Shown: in pieces, positions 15,422 through 27,097 of the stretch
How positions within the stretch are numbered: the stretch's first letter is position 1
Layout of the letters: each line of letters starts with the position of its first letter
Origin: DASVFB01 sp963766345
GTDB taxonomy: Bacteria > Actinomycetota > Thermoleophilia > Gaiellales > Gaiellaceae
DNA length: 64,000 bases
NCBI GenBank assembly: GCA_963766345.1
Contig: CAVXZL010000008.1
Location: 558,001 to 622,000, forward strand
Reading direction: 5' to 3'
Notes under the pieces: generated by a model
The model's input: the letters and a program-made list of their open reading frames with translations, nothing else
Told to the model about the DNA's origin: nothing
Databases searched by the model: none
Translations under genes and position numbers: made by a program

Positions 15422-17086
15422 TTAGCCGGGTGAGACTTCGACCCTGCCGGTGTTGCGTTCGATGCGCTCGACCCGCACCTCGATGGGGTCGCCGAGTCGC
15501 AGCCTCCCGCCGCCGCGCCGGCCGGTGAGCGCGGTGCCGAGGGGTGACGACTCGAAGTAGTCGCCCGGCAGGCGGCGCGCGGGCAGGAATCCCTCGAAGA
15601 CGTCGTCGAAGCGGACGAAGAGGCCGGAGCCGATCACGCCGACGATCTCGCCCGCGAACGTGGCGTCCCAGCCCTGCTCGTAGAGGCGCGCGTCGAGCAG
15701 CCACGCGAGGCAGATCTCGTCGGCCTGGTACTCGATCTGCGCAGCCTCGCGCTCGCGCACCGAGACATGCTCGGCGAGCTCTCCGAGGTCATCGGGCGGC
15801 GCGGCGTCGGAGGCGCCGACCTCCGAGAGCAGCGCGCGGTGGCAGACGAGGTCGGGGTAGCGCCGGATCGGCGATGTGAAGTGGCAGTAGGCGCGACTCG
15901 CAAGGCCCGCGTGGCCGAGGTTCCGCGGGTCATACCGCGCCTGCTTGAGCGCGCGCAGGATCAGTGCGGGAAAGGCGTCGCGGCCGCGACCGGACTGCGC
16001 GACGTAGGTCTCGACGTTCTCCGCCGCTTGCGCTGCGATCGCGGCTCCCTGGGACGGGGTCAGCTCCTCGGGCGCCGGCGGCGTCGGGATCTCGAGCTCC
16101 GCGAGCTTGCCCAGCAGGAGGAGGATCGACTGCGGCTCGGGCCGTTCGTGCACGCGGTAGAGCGCGGGACGGTTGCGCGACGCGAGCAGCTCCGCGACTG
16201 CCTCGTTCGCGCGGATCATGAACTCCTCGACGAGCGCGTGGGCGTCGGGCTCCCCCTGCCGCTGCGCATCGGCGACGCCGCCGCGGCCGTCGAACTCGAA
16301 CACGATCTCGGGCGTCTGGATGCGCAAGGCGCCGCGCGCGAAGCGGGCGCGCCGCAGTTCGCGTGCGCGCTCGTCGAGGCGGCGCAGCGTCTCCACGTGC
16401 TCGAACTGCTCCTTGCCGGCGAGGATGTGCTCCGCCTGTCCGTACGACAGGCGCGCATCGCTGCGGATGACGGAGCGGTAGAAGCTCGGCTCGGAGCCGT
16501 CGTGCGGGAGCTCGACGGTGACGCAGAGGCGATCGGTGTACGGCCGCAGGCTGCAGAGGTCGTCCGCAAGCTCGTGCGGCAGCATCGGCGCGACGCGTCC
16601 CGGAACGTAGGTCGAGAAGGCTCGCGCCGCGGCGCCGCGGTCGAGCGGCGAGCCCGCCGCGATGAAGTACGAGACGTCCGCGATGTGGACGTAGGCACGC
16701 TCGTCGTCGATCGAGAGCGCGTCGTCGAAGTCCTCGGCGGTCTCGGGGTCGATGGTGAACGTCGGCACCTCGCGGAGGTCGGCGCGGCCGTCGAGCGTGA
16801 TGCCCGGCGGCGTGTACGGCTCGAAGTCCCGGCGTGCGCCGGTCTCGACGAGCAGCCCTTCGAGGACATTCTCGATCCGGTCGGCAGGACCGAGCATCCG
16901 CTCCATGCGCGCGCGGCCGGGCGTCCGGCGCGCGACGACGAGATCGCCGGGGCCGGCGTCGCCGAGCCCCTTGCGGTCGAGCAGCAACGGCGTCCCGGCG
17001 GTGAAGTACGGCTCGCCGACGACGAGCTTTCCGCGCCGCGCCACCTCGACGACGACCGTTTCGGGCTGGGCCCCTACGGCCCTCAT
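15422..17086 (-). CDS. rnr: RNase R / RNase II family exoribonuclease, short form
   Basis: A 554-residue RNB enzyme, shorter than E. coli RNase R (about 810). A reduced OB-like N-terminus precedes the catalytic RNB domain. The metal-binding signature TIDPETAEDFDDALSID is at about residues 110-126, and CHFTSPIRRYPDLVCHRAL is the conserved late motif. The C-terminus carries an S1-like OB domain (FAGEIVGVIGSGLFVRFDDV). The enzyme degrades structured RNA 3' to 5' and helps clear tmRNA-released messages. The ATG start lies one base from a perfect 15-base palindrome that may control it. Confidence 0.93.
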   Translation of the reverse strand: MRAVGAQPETVVVEVARRGKLVVGEPYFTAGTPLLLDRKGLGDAGPGDLVVARRTPGRARMERMLGPADRIENVLEGLLVETGARRDFEPYTPPGITLDGRADLREVPTFTIDPETAEDFDDALSIDDERAYVHIADVSYFIAAGSPLDRGAAARAFSTYVPGRVAPMLPHELADDLCSLRPYTDRLCVTVELPHDGSEPSFYRSVIRSDARLSYGQAEHILAGKEQFEHVETLRRLDERARELRRARFARGALRIQTPEIVFEFDGRGGVADAQRQGEPDAHALVEEFMIRANEAVAELLASRNRPALYRVHERPEPQSILLLLGKLAELEIPTPPAPEELTPSQGAAIAAQAAENVETYVAQSGRGRDAFPALILRALKQARYDPRNLGHAGLASRAYCHFTSPIRRYPDLVCHRALLSEVGASDAAPPDDLGELAEHVSVREREAAQIEYQADEICLAWLLDARLYEQGWDATFAGEIVGVIGSGLFVRFDDVFEGFLPARRLPGDYFESSPLGTALTGRRGGGRLRLGDPIEVRVERIERNTGRVEVSPG

Positions 17087-17087
17087 G

Positions 17088-17102
17088 CGGTGTCAGACAC
17101 CG
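17088..17102. repeat. 15-base palindrome, copy 1
   Basis: CGGTGTCAGACACCG, symmetric around its central base, sits one base upstream of the RNase R start codon. A second identical copy lies 111 bases further upstream. With a one-base centre it would form a poor hairpin, so a protein-binding site or a short dispersed repeat is more likely than a terminator. Confidence 0.6.
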
Positions 17103-17213
17103 TTACGGAGATGTGCCGGGACGTCCACAGGTGTTTTGCCCCCATCTCGGCCGAGAGCCGCGCGCGAGACGATGTCCGCTCCGGACAGGGTCGTGGCCCG
17201 AAGCGCCACTCTT

Positions 17214-17228
17214 CGGTGTCAGACACCG
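17214..17228. repeat. 15-base palindrome, copy 2
   Basis: The same CGGTGTCAGACACCG, here extended to TTCGGTGTCAGACACCGAA (17212-17230). It lies between the end of ftsX (17264) and RNase R. The DNA between the two copies has no convincing gene. Confidence 0.6.
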
Positions 17229-17263
17229 AAGCGTCCGCATGGGACAAAGCCGCTGAGACAGCC

Positions 17264-18157
17264 CTAGACGCGCAGGAAGCGGCGGATCGTGACGCCCGAG
17301 CCGAGCGCTCCGAGGAGCACGCCGAAGCCGAGCAGGATCAGCGCCGTCCACGCGAACGCGAGCGCGTGCGCGTCGCTCGAGTCGCTGATGTGCCCGAGGA
17401 TCGCCGGCAGCGCGATCTCCTTGCCGAGCACGAGCAGGAACACTGCGACGACGGAGCCCGCGAGCCCGCAGATCAGCCCCTCGAGCATGAACGGCCCGCG
17501 CACGAACCAGTTCGTCGCGCCGACGAGCTTCATCACCTCGATCTCACGCCGGCGCGAGAAGATCGAGAGCCGGATCGTGTTCGCGATCAGCAGGATCGAA
17601 GCGACGAGCAGGACAATCACCGCGAGCAGGAACACGATCTCGATCACGCGCGCCACACGCAGGATCCGCTTCGCGGTCTTCTTGCCGTAGGTCACCTTCT
17701 CGACGCCGGCGCCCGCACCCGTCGGGATCTTGCCCGCGATCAGCGCGACGTCCTCCCCGTGCTTCGGCGTGATCTCGAACGCGTCCGGCAGCGGGTTCCC
17801 CGGCAGCTGCCGCGTCAGCTCCGGGCTCTTCTTCTCCATGATCTTGAGCGCCTTCGCCTTCGAGACGAACTTCACCGACTTGATCTCGGGGATCCGCTCC
17901 GGCGTGAGCATGTTGGCCATCTTGTTCTCCTGGGCGCGCGTCGCGTCCTTACCGCAGGAGAGCTGCGTGCACATGTAGGCATGGACGACGAGCTCTTGCT
18001 TCACGTGGTTCGACCACGAGATCGCCCACGTGCCGAGGCCGATCGAGAGACCGAGGATGAACATCGCGATGAGCACCGTCATCGTCGCCGCGATCGTCGT
18101 CGACGCGTTCGACGCAAGCGAACGCCAGGCCTCGGAGACGAGCGTGCGGAATCTCAT
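17264..18157 (-). CDS. ftsX: Cell-division protein FtsX
   Basis: A 297-residue four-helix membrane protein. The first helix (ATMTVLIAMFILGLSIGLG) is followed by an extracellular loop of about 120 residues with two cysteines (CTQLSC), typical of actinobacterial FtsX. Three C-terminal helices include IVFLLAVIVLLVASILLIA and ILLGFGVLLGALGSGVTIRR. The conserved RRREIEVMKLVGATNWFVRG loop marks the FtsX/MacB family. It works with FtsE to activate peptidoglycan hydrolases at division. The start ATG overlaps the ftsE stop by four bases. Confidence 0.95.
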   Translation of the reverse strand: MRFRTLVSEAWRSLASNASTTIAATMTVLIAMFILGLSIGLGTWAISWSNHVKQELVVHAYMCTQLSCGKDATRAQENKMANMLTPERIPEIKSVKFVSKAKALKIMEKKSPELTRQLPGNPLPDAFEITPKHGEDVALIAGKIPTGAGAGVEKVTYGKKTAKRILRVARVIEIVFLLAVIVLLVASILLIANTIRLSIFSRRREIEVMKLVGATNWFVRGPFMLEGLICGLAGSVVAVFLLVLGKEIALPAILGHISDSSDAHALAFAWTALILLGFGVLLGALGSGVTIRRFLRV

Positions 18158-18927
18158 TCGGATTCGTAGCCGCCGCGGCGCTCGTCGCGGGCGAGCCGCC
18201 CGTCCTCGAGCGCGATCACGCGCCGGCGCATCTTGTCGACCATCTCGCGGTCGTGCGTCACCATCAGGATCGTCGTGCCGCTCCGGTTGATGCGATAGAG
18301 GAGCTGCATGATCCCGACGGACGTGTCGGGGTCGAGGTTGCCCGTCGGCTCGTCGCACACGAGGAGCGGCGGGTGATTCACGACGGCACGCGCGACCGAC
18401 ACGCGCTGCTGCTCGCCGCCGGAGAGCTGGTCGGGATACGAGTGCATCTTGTCCGGGAGGCCGACAAGCGTCATGACCTCCGGCACCTTGCGCCGGATCG
18501 AGTTGCGGCTCTCGCCCTGCACCTTGAGCGCGTACGCGACGTTCTCGGCAGCGGTGCGGTTCGGCAGCAGCTTGAAGTCCTGAAACACACAGCCGACGTT
18601 CCGCCGCAGCATCGGCACCTTGCTGCGCTTGAGACGTCCGAGCTCGCGGCCGCCCACAATGATCTTCCCCTGCGTCGGCTCGAGCTCCTTCAGCAGCAGC
18701 CGGATCAGCGTGGACTTGCCCGACCCCGACGCTCCGACGATGAACACGAACTCGCCCTTCTCGATGACGAACGTCATGTCGGCGAGCGCGACGACGTCCG
18801 GGTCGTAGACCTTCGTCACGGCCTCGAAGACGATCATCGAGCCGGCGCTCGAGACCTGGCGCGGAGCTTCCTCCGGCGTGGTCGCGACCGCGACAGGGCT
18901 TTGTGGCTGAAGTTCTACTTCCTGCAC
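18154..18927 (-). CDS. ftsE: Cell-division ATP-binding protein FtsE
   Basis: An ABC ATPase of 257 residues with Walker A GASGSGKST, signature LSGGEQQRVSVARAVVN and Walker B LLVCDEPTGNLD. From MIVFEAVTKVYDPDVVALAD onward it matches FtsE; the preceding 30 residues, rich in Q, P and V, are an extension or a start-site error (the inner ATG at 18837 is the family start). It forms the FtsEX complex with the overlapping downstream ftsX. A -10-like TAGACT lies 56 bases upstream. Confidence 0.95.
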   Translation of the reverse strand: MQEVELQPQSPVAVATTPEEAPRQVSSAGSMIVFEAVTKVYDPDVVALADMTFVIEKGEFVFIVGASGSGKSTLIRLLLKELEPTQGKIIVGGRELGRLKRSKVPMLRRNVGCVFQDFKLLPNRTAAENVAYALKVQGESRNSIRRKVPEVMTLVGLPDKMHSYPDQLSGGEQQRVSVARAVVNHPPLLVCDEPTGNLDPDTSVGIMQLLYRINRSGTTILMVTHDREMVDKMRRRVIALEDGRLARDERRGGYESE

Positions 18928-18982
18928 CGTTCTCGAATCGAGGGCAGCGGCATTGTGCCGCGCAGTCGGGAGGCGTCGCAGC

Positions 18983-19010
18983 AGTCTAGCGTAGAAGCGC
19001 GACTACGCAA
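18983..19010 (-). promoter_or_regulatory. Probable ftsEX promoter
   Basis: TTGCGT (19010-19005), a 16-base spacer and TAGACT (18988-18983) resemble a housekeeping promoter reading toward ftsE. The -35 overlaps the last codons of prfB. Confidence 0.4.
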
Positions 19011-20034
19011 CCTTCCCGGCTGCCTTGGCGAGCAGGTACTCGTGGATGAACGGGTCGAGATCGCCGTCGAGAACGCCCTGCGCATTGCCGACCTTGAGCT
19101 CGGTGCGGTCGTCCTTGACCTGCTGGTACGGGTGCAGGACGTAGTGGCGGACGACATCGCCGCCGAAGCCGATGTTCTGGACATCGCCGCGCTCTTTCGC
19201 CAGCTCGGCCTCGCGTTCCTCCTCTGCGAGCTCGGCGATGCGCGACCTGAGGATCCGCATGGCGGTTTGCTTGTTCGCGGCCTGCGAGCGCTCGTTCTGG
19301 CACTGCGCGACGATGCCCGTCGGGAGGTGCGTGATCCGGACGGCGGAGTCGGTCTTGTTCACGTGCTGGCCGCCGGCTCCCTGTGCGCGGTACGTGTCGA
19401 TGCGGAGGTCGTTGTCGTCGATGTCGAGGTCGGTGTCGTCGGGGAGCAGCGGCGAGACGATAACGCCGGCGAACGACGTGTGGCGCCGGTGCGCCTGGTC
19501 GAAGGGCGACAGCCGCACGAGGCGGTGCGGCCCGCGCTCGGTCTTGAGGATCCCGTAGGCGTTCTCGCCGCGGACGGTCATCGTCGCGGACTTGAGCCCC
19601 GCCTCTTCGCCGGGGCTCGCCTCGAGCATCTCGACCTGGAAGCCGCGCCGTTCGGCCCACCGCTGGTACATGCGCAGCAGCATCTCGGCCCAGTCCTGCG
19701 AGTCGGTACCGCCGCCGCCCGACTGGATCGTGACGATCGCGTCACCCGAGTCGTACTCGCCGGTGAAGAGCGCGTCCTCCTGCAGCCGTCCGAGCTCGTT
19801 TTGAAGCGGCCGGAGCGACGCCTCGATCTCGCCGGCCATGTCGCCGTCCATCGCGAGCAGCTCGCGCGCGTCCTGGTACTCGCGTTGCAGCCGGTTGAAG
19901 CGCTCGAGCCGCTTCGTCAGCCGCGCGTGCTCCGCGGAGACGGCCGCGGCGTGTTGCTGGTCATCCCAGAATCCCGGCGCGGAGAGCTCACGCTCGAGCT
20001 CGCCGACGCGCGAAGCCAAGGCGATCCGGGTCAA
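19003..20034 (-). CDS. prfB: Peptide chain release factor 2, main reading frame
   Basis: A 343-residue frame holding nearly all of RF2: the peptidyl-hydrolase motif AGGQHVNKTDSAVRITHLPT (GGQ at residues 221-223, counted from TTG 20034) and an RF2-type SPFDQAHRRHTSFAGV segment. It terminates translation at UGA and UAA. The TTG start has no ribosome binding site. The true N-terminus lies in an upstream frame that ends at CTT-TGA-C, the classic RF2 +1 recoding site. As written, a shift of +1 does not reach this frame because of one extra base near 20016 (see the next feature). Confidence 0.93.
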   Translation of the reverse strand: MTRIALASRVGELERELSAPGFWDDQQHAAAVSAEHARLTKRLERFNRLQREYQDARELLAMDGDMAGEIEASLRPLQNELGRLQEDALFTGEYDSGDAIVTIQSGGGGTDSQDWAEMLLRMYQRWAERRGFQVEMLEASPGEEAGLKSATMTVRGENAYGILKTERGPHRLVRLSPFDQAHRRHTSFAGVIVSPLLPDDTDLDIDDNDLRIDTYRAQGAGGQHVNKTDSAVRITHLPTGIVAQCQNERSQAANKQTAMRILRSRIAELAEEEREAELAKERGDVQNIGFGGDVVRHYVLHPYQQVKDDRTELKVGNAQGVLDGDLDPFIHEYLLAKAAGKVA

Positions 20035-20111
20035 AGGTAACCACGGGCCCAGTCGAGCTGGGCCCCGATCTCCTCCAATTGAACTTCGAGCGGCACAGAC
20101 GTCTCGGTCAC
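20031..20111 (-). CDS. prfB: RF2 zero-frame leader with programmed-frameshift site
   Basis: GTG 20111 opens a 26-codon frame (VTETSVPLEVQLEEIGAQ, then LDWARGYL) that stops at TGA 20033-20031. The stop lies in CTTTGAC, the same heptamer used for autoregulatory +1 frameshifting in most bacterial prfB genes, and GYL matches the usual RGYL end. After a +1 shift the sequence reads D-P-D-R-L and then needs one further base removed (one C of the CC at 20016-20017 on the plus strand) to continue as ASRVGELERELSAPGFWDD. The extra base is either an assembly error or a real mutation. Confidence 0.75.
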   Translation of the reverse strand: MTETSVPLEVQLEEIGAQLDWARGYL

Positions 20112-20150
20112 GACGACAACCCTAGCCTGTCCGCTCGACGTCCCGAAGGA

Positions 20151-20169
20151 GGCGCGGCTTCGCCGCGCC
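20151..20169 (-). terminator. GC-rich hairpin downstream of secA
   Basis: GGCGCGGC (20151-20158), TTC and GCCGCGCC (20162-20169) form an 8-bp stem about 135 bases after the secA stop. A second symmetric element, CGCGCGC-A-GCGCGCG (20286-20300), lies directly after secA. No gene is seen in this 190-base gap between secA and prfB; it probably ends the secA transcript. Confidence 0.4.
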
Positions 20170-20303
20170 GCAGCTCACAAAGACCGAAGCAGCCTGGCCC
20201 GCAACAGCACCGAACACTGGCCGGACGCGCCGAAGGCCCGTCCGGGCGGTGCAAGCCCGAAAGCGCAGCTTTCGCGCTTAACGAGCGCGCGCAGCGCGCG
20301 ACG

Positions 20304-22976
<2,673 letters not shown>

Positions 22977-22983
22977 GCCCGTC

Positions 22984-23499
22984 CTAGAGTAGCGAGGCCT
23001 CGATCTCCCAGCGATCGCCGGCCAGGCGGCGCGCCCGCACGACGTAGTCGCCGTCCCGCTCCAGCGCAGGGATCGAGCCGAAGCGGCGCTGCCCGTCGAT
23101 GACGAGCGTACGCTCGCCGTCGTGGTGCGCCTGCTCGAGCTCGCGCCCTTCGACGCCCGGGAGGGACACGACCTCGATCCGCCGCGCGGCGACCGCCCAG
23201 AACCCGTCATTTCGCTTGACGGCCTCTGCCCGGTAGGGCGGGGCGAGCGAGACCGCCTGCGCGAACGTCTCGATTCCGCGCGGGCCGTACTCGACGACGA
23301 TCTCGTCGTCGAGGACGACGAACTCGGCGCGCTCTCCCTCGAGCTCGGCGGCGAGCGTCTGGATGTCGTCCCACTGCCGCGGCCGGTGCACGCCGTGGAT
23401 GCCCGCCTTGTCCCACGGCTGGCGCGTGTCCTCACCGCCCTCGAAGAGGCCCGCCTCGCGCAGGAGCCTCTCGTTGAGCGACCTACGCCTGAAGATCAC
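22984..23499 (-). CDS. Conserved hypothetical protein
   Basis: A 171-residue protein between hpf and secA. It overlaps the end of hpf by 17 bases and ends seven bases before secA, so all three are probably one transcript. Visible features are RQWDDIQTLAAELEGERAEF, VVLDDEIVVEYGPRGIETFA and a C-terminal beta-rich part (RRIEVVSLPGVEGRELEQAH, then DYVVRARRLAGDRWEIEASL). There is no signal peptide or membrane helix. I do not recognise the family. Confidence 0.75.
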   Translation of the reverse strand: MIFRRRSLNERLLREAGLFEGGEDTRQPWDKAGIHGVHRPRQWDDIQTLAAELEGERAEFVVLDDEIVVEYGPRGIETFAQAVSLAPPYRAEAVKRNDGFWAVAARRIEVVSLPGVEGRELEQAHHDGERTLVIDGQRRFGSIPALERDGDYVVRARRLAGDRWEIEASLL

Positions 23500-23827
23500 G
23501 CCCGCTTCGGTCCACCCGGCGACGCGGTTCGTGGCGCCGCTTGTCCTGGTACTCCTTCACCTCGCGCAGCAGCTTGTCGGTGAGGCCGTCGATCGACGCG
23601 CGCATGTCGCTCGTCGCGGAGCGCGCGCGGAGTGGGTGCCCCTTCGTGAAGACGGTCGCCTCGGCGACCTGGTTCTCGCGGATCGACGGGTTCTTCTCCG
23701 TGCTGAGCTCGAGCTCGACCTGCACCAGGTCGGAGAGTTGCTTGTCGAGCTTGCGCAGCTTCTGCTCCGCGTAGCTGCGAATCGAGTCGCTGATCTCGAC
23801 GTTCTTGCCCTTCACCTGCAGTCGCAT
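23483..23827 (-). CDS. hpf: Ribosome hibernation promoting factor, short form
   Basis: A 114-residue HPF/YfiA (RaiA) protein: MRLQVKGKNVEISDSIRSYA, then AEQKLRKLDKQLSDLVQVEL, and later FTKGHPLRARSATSDMRASI, which is the conserved basic surface of the family. It lacks the C-terminal dimerisation domain of long HPF, so by family rules it should act without making 100S dimers alone. A strong GAGGAGGGG site precedes ATG 23827. Being upstream of secA mirrors the common raiA-secA order. Confidence 0.92.
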   Translation of the reverse strand: MRLQVKGKNVEISDSIRSYAEQKLRKLDKQLSDLVQVELELSTEKNPSIRENQVAEATVFTKGHPLRARSATSDMRASIDGLTDKLLREVKEYQDKRRHEPRRRVDRSGRDLQA

Positions 23828-23856
23828 GTCCCCTCCTCGCTGGGCCTCCGTGGACC

Positions 23857-24516
23857 CTAACGGAGGCGCAACGCTCGGGCGAACGTGACGACGGTGACGG
23901 TGCCGGCGCCGCCTTTCCGGAGCGCCGACGCCGCCGCGGATGCCGTCGCGCCGGACGTGTAGACGTCGTCGACGAGGCAGGCCGACGCGGGCGCCGTCCC
24001 GGCCGCGAACGCGCCGCGAACGTTGCGGCGCCGCTCGGCGAGGTTCGCTCCCGCCTGGCGCTTTGCGGAGCCGGTTCGCGAGAGCAGCGCGAGAACGGGC
24101 AGGTTCCAGCGTCGGCCGAGCTCCCGCGCGAGGCGCTCGGCCGGGTGATGCCCGCGCTGGAGCAGGCGGTTGCGGTCGGGCGGGACGAACGTCAGGGCGT
24201 CCGCCTCGGGCCGCTCGAGCGACGCGACGACGACGTCGGCAGCCGTCGCGGCGAGTCGCCGGAGCCCGTGCTCCTTCCAGCCCGTGACGATCGCGCGGAC
24301 GCTGTCGTCGTAGGCGACCGCCGCTCGCGCCGTCGCGAACGCGAGCCGCCGGCCCGAGCACTCCGAGCAGCGGCGCACGGGCCACGCGGCCGGCCTGCCG
24401 CAGCGGTCGCAGAGCGGCGGCCGGATGCGAGGCAACGACTCGAGACACGAATCGCATACGACAGCGCCGCTGCGACCGCACGCGAGGCAGCGCGCGGGAA
24501 GCAGCAGCTCGAGCAC
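23857..24516 (-). CDS. comF: ComF-family phosphoribosyltransferase-like protein
   Basis: A 219-residue ComF protein. Cysteine pairs CLACGRSGAVVCDSCLES and CDRCGRPAAWPVRRCSEC at residues about 10-55 form the zinc ribbon; the PRPP-loop-like motif SACLVDDVYTSGATASAAAS lies near residue 185. The basic stretch RRNVRGAF is also typical. ComF is needed for DNA uptake in naturally competent bacteria. It is divergent in position from no gene; hpf follows 29 bases downstream on the same strand. Confidence 0.92.
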   Translation of the reverse strand: MLELLLPARCLACGRSGAVVCDSCLESLPRIRPPLCDRCGRPAAWPVRRCSECSGRRLAFATARAAVAYDDSVRAIVTGWKEHGLRRLAATAADVVVASLERPEADALTFVPPDRNRLLQRGHHPAERLARELGRRWNLPVLALLSRTGSAKRQAGANLAERRRNVRGAFAAGTAPASACLVDDVYTSGATASAAASALRKGGAGTVTVVTFARALRLR

Positions 24517-24560
24517 GAGCCGACGGTAGGCCCGCGAACGTGACCCGGATGTGACGCCTG

Positions 24561-24576
24561 TCTAAGAGTTCTTAGA
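24561..24576. repeat. Perfect 7-2-7 inverted repeat upstream of comF
   Basis: TCTAAGAGTTCTTAGA is an AT-rich inverted repeat 45 bases before the comF start. It could be an operator for comF or part of a weak terminator of the upstream genes. Nothing else recognisable lies in the 24517-24697 gap. Confidence 0.4.
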
Positions 24577-24681
24577 AGCTGGAGACGAGATGAAGCGCGA
24601 GCGAGACGGACATCGCGATCATCGCGACGGCGAGAACGCGCAGCACCATCCGCGGATGATGGAACGTCGATCGCGCGACTG

Positions 24682-24703
24682 GAATAGGCCGAAAGACCTA
24701 TTC
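24682..24703 (-). terminator. Hairpin overlapping the nucleotidyltransferase stop
   Basis: GAATAGG (24682-24688) and CCTATTC (24697-24703) form a 7-bp stem around an 8-base loop and include the stop codon TAG. No T-tract follows, so termination is uncertain. Confidence 0.3.
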
Positions 24704-25462
24704 GACGGAGTACTGGTCCCGCTCGGAAAGGCCTCCGCGCCGCCGGTAGCGGTTGTCGGCCTCGAGCAGCTGCGCCCGGTCGCCGATGTCGAGCCACTCG
24801 CCGCCGAAGCGGTAGCCGTACACCGGCGCGCGCGTGTGGAGCCAGGCGATGAAATGGCCCGGCTGATCCGGCGAGTGGCCCTCCGCGATGTATGCGCGGA
24901 GCAGCGCGAGATGGGCGCGGTGGTAGACGTAGGTCGCGATCGCGGTGAGATTCGACTCGGGCTTCTCGGGCTTCTCCACGAAGCTCACGACGCGGTCGTC
25001 GGGGTCGAGCTCGACGACGCTGTACTGGCTGACGAGCTCGGGGTTCGGCTGGTCGTAGACGGCGATCGCGCTTCCGTCCTTCGTCTTCCACCAGTCGACA
25101 TACTCGGCGAGGCTGAAGTCGAAGAGGTTGTCGCCCGCGACCACGAGGACGTCCTCTCCCTCCCACTCCTGGCGGTCGGCGACGAACACGATGTCGCCGA
25201 TCGCGCCGAGCCGGTCCTCGTTCGATTGCGTCTCGTCGTCGTGAACGAGGACCTCACCACCTCGCGCCCAGGCGCGAAAGTCCGCGGCGAAGCGGCCGTT
25301 CGTGACGAGATGGATCTCGTCGACGTCGGCGACCTCGGAGATCTTGTCGAGCGTCCAGTCGACCATCGGCCGCCCGCCGACGGGGAGCAGCGGCTTCGCG
25401 CGATTCTCCGTCAGCGGGCGTAGCCGGGTCGCGTACCCGGCCGCGAGGATGAGAGCCTTCAG
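24698..25462 (-). CDS. Sugar-phosphate nucleotidyltransferase, probable CTG start
   Basis: A 254-residue enzyme when started at CTG 25462. This restores the signature KALILAAGYATRLRPLTENR with the metal/NTP-binding loop and KPLLPVGGRPMVDW. The first ATG (25366) falls after this loop and would give a dead enzyme. No ATG, GTG or TTG is available earlier; GAAGGGA lies nine bases before the CTG. VVAGDNLFDFSL and SFVEKPEKPESN are further family motifs. It should make an NDP-sugar from sugar-1-phosphate; the sugar is unknown. It follows ahcY, with the CTG five bases after that gene's TGA begins. Confidence 0.82.
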   Translation of the reverse strand: MKALILAAGYATRLRPLTENRAKPLLPVGGRPMVDWTLDKISEVADVDEIHLVTNGRFAADFRAWARGGEVLVHDDETQSNEDRLGAIGDIVFVADRQEWEGEDVLVVAGDNLFDFSLAEYVDWWKTKDGSAIAVYDQPNPELVSQYSVVELDPDDRVVSFVEKPEKPESNLTAIATYVYHRAHLALLRAYIAEGHSPDQPGHFIAWLHTRAPVYGYRFGGEWLDIGDRAQLLEADNRYRRRGGLSERDQYSVE

Positions 25463-25466
25463 CGGC

Positions 25467-26735
<1,269 letters not shown>

Positions 26736-26748
26736 CGGTTCCTCTCTG

Positions 26749-27069
26749 TTAGGCGGCCAGCAGCCGCTCGTGCTTTCGCTGTTCCCATTCGAGGGCGTCC
26801 GTGTTGCCTGCGAACCAGGTGTCCACCGCAGCCTTGAGATCCGGCTCGCGCCGAAGCCGTGCGGCGAACGCGAGATCCGAGATCTCGACATGGAAGCGTC
26901 GCCGTAGCTCGGCCAGCGAGCGCAGCTGATTCAGCTCGCGCAGCCCGTAGAGTCGGTAGCCCGACGCGCTCCTCCGCGGGACGACGAGGCCCGTCCGCTC
27001 GAGATAACGCAGCATCCGGGCCGACCAGCCGGTCCGGAGAGCCGCTTCGCCGACGGTCGTCGCGTCCAC
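26749..27069 (-). CDS. MerR-family transcriptional regulator next to ahcY
   Basis: A 106-residue protein starting at GTG 27069. The winged helix opens VGEAALRTGWSARMLRYLER, continues TGLVVPRRSASGYRLYGLRE and runs to about residue 70. The remaining residues form a short helix (WFAGNTDALEWEQRKHERLL) rather than a metal- or drug-binding domain, and no metal-binding cysteines are present. It is the first gene of an operon with ahcY, and an operator-like dyad lies 10 bases before its start. Autoregulation and control of ahcY are inferred. Confidence 0.85.
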   Translation of the reverse strand: MDATTVGEAALRTGWSARMLRYLERTGLVVPRRSASGYRLYGLRELNQLRSLAELRRRFHVEISDLAFAARLRREPDLKAAVDTWFAGNTDALEWEQRKHERLLAA

Positions 27070-27079
27070 GCGCGAGACC

Positions 27080-27097
27080 TTAACACAGGTGTGTCAA
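27080..27097 (-). promoter_or_regulatory. Operator-like dyad and -35 for merR-ahcY
   Basis: On the minus strand TTGACACACCTGTGTTAA is a near-perfect dyad (TTGACAC / GTGTTAA) containing a consensus TTGACA. TAAGGT follows nine bases later, too close for a normal spacer. The element overlaps the stop codon of the upstream methyltransferase gene and lies directly before the MerR start, as expected for a MerR self-control site. Confidence 0.5.

Noticed and set aside
24572..24649. 25-codon ORF for a tiny hydrophobic peptide after the nucleotidyltransferase
   Set aside because: The peptide looks like a membrane helix, but there is no ribosome binding site and no homologue is known to me; chance is more likely.
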